Below, piece by piece: positions 55,417 to 64,000 of a stretch of 64,000 bases of DNA. Numbering within the stretch: the stretch's first letter is position 1; every line of letters starts with the position of its first letter. A program made the translations under genes and the position numbers. The notes beneath the pieces were generated by a model, which ran no database searches, was not told the origin of the DNA, and worked only from the letters and a program-made list of their open reading frames with translations. The stretch comes from Rhodocollybia butyracea. Taxonomy: Eukaryota > Basidiomycota > Agaricomycetes > Agaricales > Omphalotaceae. The stretch is taken from contig JADNRY010000049.1 in NCBI GenBank assembly GCA_015501585.1, positions 186,001 through 250,000 of the forward strand, written 5' to 3'.

Positions 55417-56433
55417 TTATTCTGATGCACAGTCGCAGTCCGAGTTGCAGTAATCAGATGAGTGCTGAGGATGTGATTTCAGGTTGCGAACGCTTGCCTT
55501 AGACATGGAAGCATCCCGGGCTGACTGCATATGAAAGTGGTGGACCTGTGCTGATGGAAACTGGGAGTAGGTGTAAGGAGTCGAGTAATGAGGCGGCGTC
55601 AAGTCAGATGCCCGTGGTGGATGATTGTAGATACAAGGACTCCCAGGACTGACATGTGGACTCATGAGCAAATTGCTCACAGAGGTAGAAGATACAGCTG
55701 CTAGTAAATGAGAATATCCGGGGATAGGTTGACTATGAGAGGAGTCGGTGTCTTCCTTATCACTGTCTGTTTCTGGACCAGCCTGGAAAGTTCTAGTGAT
55801 ATGCCTGGATGGCAATTTTCTGGTGAACAAGCTTGCCAGTAGCGGAGGTATACGTACTGAAGCTGTCTGTGTAGTTCTGAGACCAAAACTGTTTTCAACC
55901 ACGACATTACTACCCGTTGGTGAGTATCCACCCCAAAACCCGTTTTTGATATTATGTCGATGCTTAAAGTTCTCCACCCATCCTGATGTCATACCATGCG
56001 ATTGGGCGATGGACCTAGCTTTTTCAGAAAGAGCCGTGTTGGTAAAAGGACCGCGGACAAGTGCAGTTGCATGAGCATTGGGCACATAGAGCGAGGGCTT
56101 AGGATGGCTGGCATCGGGAAGTGCCTCGTAGTACCTGTCGCTGGCTTTGACTAGCCATTGTTGCATTTTGAGGTCTACTACAGGAAATTTAAGTGGACGG
56201 TCCCTTGCAAACCCCACATGCAACGCCGAGTCATATGTGATGTAGCTATGTGCATCAGCATTCAGCCATTTTTCTTTGTGCTTTAACAGCTTGCTGATGG
56301 TGCTCCTCTCTACCCCGTACTTCATGGCAATATCTTCATGCAATGCTGTTGGATGTCCAAGATGGTATTCACAGATTGCTTTTTGATCGATGTTATACAG
56401 GTGCTGCTTGCCTCGTTTATGTGACACTTGCAA
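55417..56433 (-). CDS. CENP-B-type HTH DNA-binding protein, no DDE domain
   Basis: The protein starts with a Psq/CENP-B N-terminal helix-turn-helix (about residues 8-58: DQKAICEYHLGHPTALHEDI, YGVERSTISKLLKHKEKW). A Tc5/CENPB-type DNA-binding domain follows (about 75-170: FPVVDLKMQQWLVKASDRYY, NTALSEKARSIAQSHGM, GWVENFKHRHNI). The C-terminal half is Ser/Pro/His-rich and disordered, ending in an acidic Cys-containing tail. The DDE domain that follows these modules in pogo/Tigger transposases is absent, so it is probably a DNA-binding regulator or a truncated transposase. The open frame has no ATG at its 5' end (first codon TTG) and a possible acceptor (GCAG near 56475) suggests an upstream exon. 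Confidence 0.65.
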   Translation of the reverse strand: MQVSHKRGKQHLYNIDQKAICEYHLGHPTALHEDIAMKYGVERSTISKLLKHKEKWLNADAHSYITYDSALHVGFARDRPLKFPVVDLKMQQWLVKASDRYYEALPDASHPKPSLYVPNAHATALVRGPFTNTALSEKARSIAQSHGMTSGWVENFKHRHNIKNGFWGGYSPTGSNVVVENSFGLRTTQTASVRIPPLLASLFTRKLPSRHITRTFQAGPETDSDKEDTDSSHSQPIPGYSHLLAAVSSTSVSNLLMSPHVSPGSPCIYNHPPRASDLTPPHYSTPYTYSQFPSAQVHHFHMQSARDASMSKASVRNLKSHPQHSSDYCNSDCDCASE

Positions 56434-56766
56434 TAAGCCTCTGACATGATTTTGCGAGGAACGCGATGGAAGATTCTGCGATTGCAGAGTTTATCGATGA
56501 CCTTACAGCCCATATCCGTCAAGGTGTTGACACGCAAGTGAGCAAAGACTTGGGCAAGAACTGAAATCCTTGTGAGTGATATCCTTGTCATTTTCTTCCT
56601 TGTATTCATGATAAACAACATTAGTCTGTATCTCTACCCCTATTCCTGTAGAATGCAATGTATCATATTATTCTCGGAATTCAGAATTTTACCATTGTAC
56701 CATAGCCAGAAGAATCGTTATCATGAAATGTTAGCAGCTGCAGCTAAATCAGTTCAATCTTGAGTA

Positions 56767-59700
56767 TCAATGTCGTGTACTTACTTTTGTTTCAGGATAT
56801 ACATGTATGACAGACTTTCCCTGGATGCAGAGATTTGTCCTTGAAAACGGAGAGAGTATATCCTCCAGTGAGAGAAGCTGCCGCCTAGTCTGTGATAGTA
56901 GGCATAACCAACCACACCCCAGTTTCCGATAAAGATCATCTGCCTCATTGATTGGTTCCAACACAAGCACTTCTACAAATACTGCTGTCTTCATAGAACC
57001 AAATATAGGATGAGGATGCTCGTGTGAAATAATCCGTTTGATTGTTCCAGCTACATGTCGTCCTTTGAGATGGAAAATGACTGAGCTCTCTCGGGTATTG
57101 GTTGAAAAGACAACTTGCCTCATCACTGCGACTCCCTCAAGTATATGGGCATCCTGGGTAAGTTTGGTGTTGAAAGCATTTGTATGCATGTTGTATCTTT
57201 GAGAGAAAAGGTTCGAAATGTCATCCAGGGTAGACTCGGAAATCACAGTAAGAGTCTTCTTGAAGTCATGATCAGGTGAAGTCCAAGCCGATAAATCTGT
57301 TCCCGAAAACATTCCTCTATGATCTTCTAGCTCCATGGCTTGCAAAGCGTCTATGGCTTCACCGAAGTCTTCCAGAAGGTTAGGGTCTGTGATATTGTCC
57401 AATACCAACTTAAGGTTGCCTTGTCGGCAATAAGTTTTCATTCTAGTCACCTCAAGTTCTCCTACAACCTTGCATTTAGTAACGCTGTAGATGCCATATC
57501 GGAAGGTACATATCAATTTCATACCTGAACGTTTATTGGAATTCATTTCTTGTAAATCGCCATTATTGCGTTCCCAAATGGGAGTACTTCGAGCATGCCC
57601 CGGTCCCAGATTTTCCAGACCTTTGACCGCATGAACTGCATAATGCTGATTCGGCTTAATTGAAAAATCTGGAAAGAGCTTCCTCAGAGAGTGTAGATAG
57701 TCAAGAATATGGGTTTGGTATTCAACCCTTAAAGGTGCTGACGTTTCTCGAAGGAAAAGGATGCGAAGTGCATGAACCATATGCAGATAGTTCAGTAAAA
57801 TCTGGAAAAACCGGCATTCTGGGTCTTTTTCGTAACGGTACCCCCATATGCAAATCAAGGTTATTGGTACGTGGATTGTACCCGCAACTTTCCATTCATC
57901 GGTGCTGACGAAGGATGTGGAGCGGGGTTCATCCAACTGGGGAGGACTGTTTGTTTCATGTCTTTGGCAATCTCTTCTGAAACATCCTTTCCCAAAATTC
58001 TTTGAGGAGTCTTCATCCACGGGGTTGTTAGCGGTGACGGGTGGTTCTCTCGACACTGTACAGAAGCCTTAGTTCATCTACGGAGTAGATTCGTGTTCAG
58101 GCTCACCCAAAGGATCAAATGCTTAGCCATTTCCTTTTCTGAGGGAGTGAGAGGGGCGGCGACATCATCGGTGAACAGCGGAATCTTCATTTCAATACAC
58201 ATTTGCTTCAGATAATCCTTCCGCTTTTGGGTGAATGAGAACCATGAAGGCTCTGTGGTTTCGAAGCTGTTTTTGATTTTTGCATAATCTGCCGGGACGA
58301 AGGGTTTCTTAAGCTCTGCCCGCTGTGTACTATTATCAGTTACTGCAATTGCCTGAAAACAAAACACAGATGTAGACGTTTAGACGTTTGATGAGACCAC
58401 TCTTCAATTTGGTCGTACTGTAAGGAATATCCAACTTTTTGCATAATCCTTGTAAGATGGATGTATCCAGTCCACTGAATCGCGGCCCCTCCTTCTCCTG
58501 CATTTGTTCTGCTAGTTTGTCAAATGTGCTTCATCGATGCTAGAGGTGATTGAATCCTAACCAAAGATTGGCACCAAACATACTTACTTGAATACAAACT
58601 TACTGTATCAGAAGATTCACTTTCAAGACCATCGTGGATATTGACTGAGTAGGAGAGGACTGGGATGGTGGGTACGTCCTCAGCTTTGGACTTTTTGTGC
58701 TACAATGACATTCAGCAATTATCTTTACATATTTATAAGAGACAACGCACCAATCCAAAATATCTGCTATAAGTACGTCTTTTATCCCAGCGGTGGAGAG
58801 CTCTAGTTCAACGCAAATATACAAGAGAGTATCCTTCAATTGTTTCTTCAATTTTGTAGTTAGGTCAGGCTTGTTCTGCCAAATCTCTTCCCATAGAAGA
58901 CGCGTGACCGAGTTTGAGGGACATTTCCCGGATATCATAGGTTGACCCTCTCCACCGTTGTTCTTGTGATCCACTTTCATTACATCCGATATGTGGGGAT
59001 TGATAAGGCCAAGTAGCCCCATGTGCATGTCATCAAACATGGTCATAGTAATTGGGTTGAAATAGGGAAGCCTTAGCAGCTCAGTATATCTAATTGAACT
59101 GATTTTGAAGAAACTTTCGCACTCTGCCTCTGAGGAAGTGTTCAACCACCGGAGAGCCTGTGCTCTGTGCTCCTCTAGGTCTCGTCTGGGCCATGCCTTA
59201 GGATCAAAGTTTTGAGCAATCTGGCTCTTCATTAGCTTACAGCGTCGACAAAAGTATGTGGCAGAATGAGAACTGAAGCCTGAGACTTGATGTGCTGCCT
59301 CCGTGTCACAGACAACAAGGATCAAGGCCAAGAGTATGTTTCATCCCAGAGGGTGGTCCGCAGTACAGGTATAAAAAACACCTTCCCAAAAATCAAGGAG
59401 TTGGTCAACCAGAATTTTTAATGGATGATTTATCTCGTGAGTACGTGGATTTCCGGACATCAAGGTGACCATAAACATATATTCTCGGCGGTATTGCAGG
59501 TGTTCAGGAAGAACCAGTATAACATGGAAGGAGCATGATTGTGCCCTACCCTCATGTGAAATGAGCTGAAGGAATCAACCCCAAGACTCATCAGAAGACG
59601 TAAGTCGGGCGTCCCAGAAGACCCAGGGTGTTCCTCCATAAAAGGTTTACCATCCGGGCCTTGAAAATCACGAAACATTGGTGAATCCCGAAGTCACTTT

Positions 59701-60962
59701 CTCTGTCAGGCAGAGTATTACAACATTGATGCTCAGTGAGCGAGTGCTCTATACCAGGGATAGCTAAAATTCTTCCCAGCCACTCCTTTAGATCTTGAAA
59801 TATCTGCTTTCGAACAGGGATAACATATGTACGATCCCCAATTTGGCGCGTTCTCCACAGAGGAGTACCACACTCAGTAGAATTGGGATGCGATTGGGCA
59901 GTGCAAGATGAAAAGGAAATTTCGGCTTTGTATGCTTCCTTGTTGCTGCTAAGTGCGTCATCCGTGAAGGGGTATAACGCAAAACATGTGGGGCAGGATA
60001 CAAAGGTGCGAGAACTTGGATCAAGATCATACTGAGAAAGGATGGTATGAATGTCTTTTGGTATCTTGGATGAGACGTCTAAGCCAATAACAGTGCGAAT
60101 TCTTTGCCTTTGTTCCAGAGCGTGTGCTATTCCACGGTGCCAGGCAAGTATAAATCTCATATGTCAAACAGGTACCTGGAACTTAATATAGCAAACAAGA
60201 GCTCCCAGCAAAACTGACGCGAGAATAGGATCTTGATGAACCCAGGTTCTAAAGTATCGTGCTATGTGCTGTCAGTCAGCCCAAGCATCGACGGAATGCA
60301 AATTGTCTTACTGTTGTCAATAATATAACGGGACACCTCTTTCAGAGATGATTGTAACTGCCATTCCCTTTGTTTAAAGAGATGCAGTCTCTCTAACCCA
60401 GCATACAAAGCATCTTCCATCAATCTCTGGGTTTTGGTATTGTCATCAGGGGACGCCATCTGAGCTTGCCTTAGAAGGTAGCAAAGTCGCCCTTCAGTAT
60501 TGATGAATCGGCGGTTACAGGGATTTGATGTTTTTAGGGAAAACTGGCCGGAGTTCGCATGGAGCAAAGTCTCCGGATCTGGAAACATGAAGGAAATATT
60601 TTCGGAAGGAAAAACTGTGAACTCCAATTGAGTTTGGGACTTGTAGAGGGCTGCTATATGGGCATTTATTTCCAATTCAATGTCCTCTAGTTGAGCTTCT
60701 TCAAAAGCCGCGGCAACGGAAGGAGGAGCAGAATGAGCAGCAGGAGCCGGGGGAGAAGGAGCGGCGGAAGTGCTCGGAATCTGTGAGGTATATGTCGAGT
60801 CAGGCTGAAGCTCTGAAAAGCTTGTTGTACTTTGAAATTGATCGTGAAGGTGCTGAGCTTTGTTATGGGTAGAGAATATAGTGGATGTAACAATAACTCC
60901 GGTTGCGCAGCGAGCAACACTGTACATTCATCACATCGACAGGTCTTATCCTTGGGAGACAC
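56767..60962 (-). pseudogene. Tnp2-type (CACTA/Plavaka-like) transposase, decayed
   Basis: Minus-strand exons follow the basidiomycete Tnp2 order. First is an N-terminal Cys motif (KTCRCDECT) with a frameshift immediately after it, then VIVTSTIFSTHNKAQHLHDQ. Next come a Pro/Ala-rich linker, FVSCPTCFALYPF, CGTPLWRTRQIGDR, EWLGRILAIPGIE, FRDFQGPDGKPF and SGTPDLRLLMSLGVDSFSSF. These are followed by VVCDTEAAHQVSGFSSHSAT with FCRRCKL, LLRLPYFNPITMTMFDDMHM, and downstream LHSLRKLFPDFSIKPNQHY with GPGHARSTPIWERNNGDLQ. A TGA lies near 59339-59341 just before the VVCDTEAA block. Frameshift plus stop make it a pseudogene of about 4.2 kb. No terminal repeats were identified. The start codon is unclear (GTG at 60962). 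Confidence 0.8.
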
Positions 60963-61415
60963 TCAACGACCCATTTACTGGAGGACAGTATTGCGTCAGG
61001 AGACCTTGTACAAATCGAGACTGGATGTACTGCTATATATATGCCGCTCGCATTGATATTGTCACTAAAAAAAACCTCGCTCACATCTGTTTCTAACATG
61101 TAGCAAAGTGGTTCTCAGATATCAGTGCCCATGTGCTCATCTGGACTAGTACTGTTATAGGTTGTAGGAAGATCCCAATTTAGATTTTCAAACCAGCACA
61201 TAACCATCCCAAGGACTTTCTAAAAGTTGGCTGAAGAAAATGGTATTACCAACGCTCAATAACCTACTTATACCAATAGCAACTATACATAGAGGGAAAG
61301 AACAGAGTTACAGTGGATCTATTTAGCTTTGAGCTTGAGTATCGGATCTGTGCGACACAACATCATGAATCAGCTTGACATATTCAATCTGTTTGTAAGT
61401 GAGTTACAAAGGTGT

Positions 61416-63445
61416 TCAAGCAACGCCAGCTACAGAAATGCTTACCTTGTTGAACAGGAATTTCAGAGAATCATCAATATCAGATACTTGAACCAGTACG
61501 TTATTGAACACTTTCGAAAAATGCTCAACCTTGGAGATGAGATCAATCAGCAAGGTGATGCAAGAGTGACACGTTGAGCCGTCGTTTACCAGTGGTCCAA
61601 TGGAATCCTGAGTTGTCAAAATGCTGTAGCTTTGCACCAGGGCCTGATATAGACGGTACAGGATTTTTCCAGTTACATTCTGAATTTCCAACAAGAGTAT
61701 GTCCAGGTGTGCTCCTATAAGTGAGCATTCCTCACTGGCTGCTTGGATAGAGGAGAGTAAGATGGCAGACAATGCTCCAGATTGCTCATAATCTTTAATC
61801 TGCGGAACTATTGACTCAGTTTTCGGTCGACAATCACAGATTGACAGTTACCTCCTTTAAGGTCGCATTTACAACCTGCTTCAGACTGCGAACACGACCT
61901 CGCATTCCAAGGAATGGGGGATCAGAAGTCTACAACTTGGATTAGAACAGAAGAAGGGCATAGTAACAACTTGAATTACGCTCAATTCAGCAATCGAAAG
62001 GAGAATCTCATGGTGTTGCTTCTTTTGGTTATGAATATCAGATAACAAAGTTTCTTGGAACATTTTAAACTGTTGTTTCAACTCCCAGTAGGGTGATATC
62101 GCAGCAGGGATAAGGAAAGCATTGTCATGAGCATTCATGTCAGAGGAGGGAAACAGTTGAGAGCCACAGGATGTGCATACGCCCAATTTATAGTGAAGGT
62201 CATATAGGACTGTCCCATTGGCGCTTTGACAACGAATGGGACATTTGAAAGACAAAGAACAAAGGTTAGGTTGGCATCAGATTGATTAAAGGCCGTACAA
62301 GCAGTAAAAGACCCTTACCAGATGACCAGGGGGTTGGCGTTATGGTGATGCAATTGAAAGAATCCTTCGTCAAGGGGGTCATAAAAAGCTGAAGATATGT
62401 AAGGCTGAAGTGGGATGCAAAATTATGGATTTCCAGGATATATATGCCTTTGTACAGGATCTTATAGGCATCATTATCTTGGGATGGCTCTAGAGTGGAA
62501 ATCTTGCTCACTGAGAGAACGGAACTGACAATCTGACAATAGCACCCTCGCGTCAAGGATAGAGATGTCCATGAGTCCAAGTCTTCACAGGTACTCGCAG
62601 GTAAGATCCGTGGGAAAACTCGCAAGTATCTGACTCGCGGATCCCAAGATCCGTTTCCCACGGGTCAGCCACGGGTCACAAGTCAGGCTTTGGGAAATTT
62701 CGGTTGACTTGCAAGTACTTGCCTGACTTGTGAACTCATATATTTATTTATTGGTGATCAAAACTTACAGTAATTAATAGTATCATATTTATTATAGTCC
62801 TTAACAAGTACTGCCACACACGCTTGAGGTTGTAAACAGCTCACGGCGATTGAGCGCTAATTTTAGCGCCCAATCGCCATGAGCTGTCTACAATCCAAAA
62901 CTTAACTGTCAGTACATTTTTACTTCATAACATAGTATGAAATTAGTGTAGCAAGTAAAGTACAGGTTTTTGATAGCACTATACACTGTACAAGCAATGT
63001 ATGCAAGTAAATAATGGTAAATACTTGTATAATGGTAAATACTTGTGACTATAGCTCTAATTACTTGTTTAATAGACAGATCCACAAGTACTTGTATGAC
63101 CTGCAAGTACTTGTGGATAATACTTGCAAGTCAATGACCCGTTTCCCACGAGTCATCCACGGGTCACAAGTCAAGCCTTATAGGCCGAAAGTACTTGCGC
63201 CGCGGGGCGCAAGTATACTTGACCCGGACTCGTGGACATCTCTAGTCAAGGACCTTTTGAATTTCTTCTGCCCTTTCAGCAAGTATCATCTCCTGCTGGG
63301 GTTTGGTCATTCGCCATAGTCTGAATGAAAATGTCAATGGAATTAAAGGAAAGAATACTGATGTTTCCTTGTCTTCTTTGCTACTGTAAAGGCCATCCGA
63401 CAGATCCAAGTCATAGTTTCTAGACAATTGTGAACTTTCATTCAC
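61416..63445 (-). pseudogene. Unidentified multi-exon gene, interrupted by a MITE
   Basis: Minus-strand coding segments occur in a consistent order. The segment at 63445-63253 ends AERAEEIQKVLD and continues after the MITE at 62551 with SLTRGCYCQIVSSVLSVSKI. A segment at 62397-62330 could splice out with a GTAAGG donor. Then come 62255-61990, with a Cys-rich stretch (LGVCTSCGSQLF) and a helical region, and 61772-61416, fully helical (GAHLDILLLEIQNVTGKILY, VEHFSKVFNNVLVQVSD). No family is recognised. The MITE at 62560-63244 inserted in an exon with an 8-bp duplication. It could belong to the Tnp2 element just downstream as an accessory gene, but this is speculation. Confidence 0.4.
62560..63244. 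mobile_element. hAT-type MITE (TAGAGATGTCCA ends), copy 2
   Basis: The terminal inverted repeats match copy 1 (40322-40980) in opposite orientation. The 8-bp duplication GTCAAGGA lies at 62552-62559 and 63245-63252. The central hairpin (TTGTAAACAGCTCACGGCG at about 62830, partner ending near 62896) carries AGCGCTAATTTTAGCGC at its tip. It is non-coding. Confidence 0.93.
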
Positions 63446-63469
63446 ACTGCCAAGATATCATTTTTTCTG

Positions 63470-64000
63470 CCGTAAAAGGCTAGGAAATATATCACATTTT
63501 TCAGTTCATTTTGCAGTAATTTTGTCCCCTGTAAAATATCATATTTTGCATCCGTGAAAGGTATGGGAAAATAAACCCTTTTTCGGCGCTTATTCCACTG
63601 GAAAAATTACATATTTTACCAAATCTATTTTCCTTGAAATATTTGTGATTTCTCCATAATTTTTACCTTTGTAAAAGCTTTGTTTGACCTTTGTAATATA
63701 TTGGCTTTTTCAAAAGATTTTACTTAGGAAAAATATGCTGCGAAAAGAAACGGGCGATAAACGGGTCAAAGGAATCCTTTGTCCGGGCCGGCCGGCCCAG
63801 CCGTAAAATAAATCCTTTTTCACAAGAAAAATACAATATTTTGCCACTGTTATAAAACCACTTTTTCAGTGGCAAAAAATGTAGAAAAATAACAAATATT
63901 TCCGGAAAAATAGCTTGTGTAAAATATGTTATTTTACAGGTGAAAAAGAATCTATTTTCCCACAGCTTTTTCTTCTGAAACAAATGATATTTTGCAGGGG
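63470..64000. repeat. AT-rich segment dense in short inverted repeats, runs off the window
   Basis: Phrases such as GTAAAATATCATATTTTGC, GGAAAAATTACATATTTTACC and CAGTGGCAAAA with its complement occur every 40-70 bp, giving a chain of small hairpins. A GC-rich island (GGGCCGGCCGGCCCAG) sits at about 63785-63800. It resembles 7930-8231. The right boundary is outside the window. Confidence 0.5.

Noticed and set aside
55417..56433. Complete pogo/Tigger transposase
   Set aside because: After the two HTH modules there is only Ser/Pro/His-rich sequence. No DDE residues or RNase H-like fold pattern could be seen.

Overview
This window looks like a repeat-rich, accessory part of the genome of a filamentous basidiomycete, most likely an agaricomycete mushroom. 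The evidence is the short (about 48-60 nt) GT-AG introns, the basidiomycete-type Tnp2 (Plavaka-like) transposase, the fungal TET/JBP-type dioxygenase, the expanded-type alpha-kinase, two T5orf172 GIY-YIG proteins and a basidiomycete-style WD40 protein. No housekeeping gene was recognised. Most of the sequence is nested mobile elements, and many of their borders can be set to the base because the target-site duplications (TSDs) survive.

Layout. 467-1943: a complete small LTR element encoding only a gag-like protein (TR-GAG1), TSD CTAGA. 3522-4244: a TA-flanked inverted-repeat MITE. About 5.2-5.6 kb: remains of a GIY-YIG gene. 8.2-29.9 kb: one Ty3/Gypsy element cut into pieces by successive insertions. 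A second TR-GAG1 copy (9570-21366, TSD GTACC) sits in the Gypsy and is itself split by a 10.3 kb terminal-inverted-repeat DNA element (9959-20289, TSD GGAGAC). That element carries a TET/JBP dioxygenase-chromodomain gene (broken), an rve/DDE integrase-like transposase (broken) and an alpha-kinase gene that appears intact. An unassigned insert (22164-27992) holds another gag-only LTR element (TR-GAG2, 22487-26207, TSD AAGGA), whose gag is split by a foldback element. A hAT-type MITE (29134-29815, TSD AGGTCAAA) cuts the Gypsy integrase. 29.9-33.4 kb is a long foldback element holding a second foldback, a solo LTR (TSD CTATA) and a possible small secreted protein. 34.4-35.0 kb: a zinc-finger fragment and a truncated foldback. 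37.7-38.1 kb: a second GIY-YIG remnant. 38.2-44.1 kb: a Ty1/Copia element with both LTRs, interrupted by a hAT-type MITE. 44.4-46.6 kb: a degenerate Gypsy gag. 49.8-55.3 kb: hypothetical genes and a WD40 gene with a tRNA-like sequence in an intron. 55.4-63.4 kb: a CENP-B-type HTH protein, a degenerate Tnp2 transposase and a broken unknown gene interrupted by a second copy of the hAT-type MITE. Both 7.93-8.23 kb and 63.47-64.0 kb are AT-rich and dense in short inverted repeats.

How the parts fit. Fourteen of fourteen differences between the LTR pairs of the Copia element and of TR-GAG1 copy A fall at CpG sites, and the single Copia TSD mismatch is also a CpG transition. This implies cytosine-methylation-driven (or RIP-like) decay. 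The same window carries a transposon-borne TET/JBP plus chromodomain protein, the kind of gene expected to act on 5-methylcytosine and chromatin, next to a kinase. I regard the 10.3 kb element (TAYGG-type termini, 6-bp TSD, rve-like transposase, epigenetic and kinase cargo) as the most interesting object here. All family assignments come from reading motifs by eye; no database search was run.
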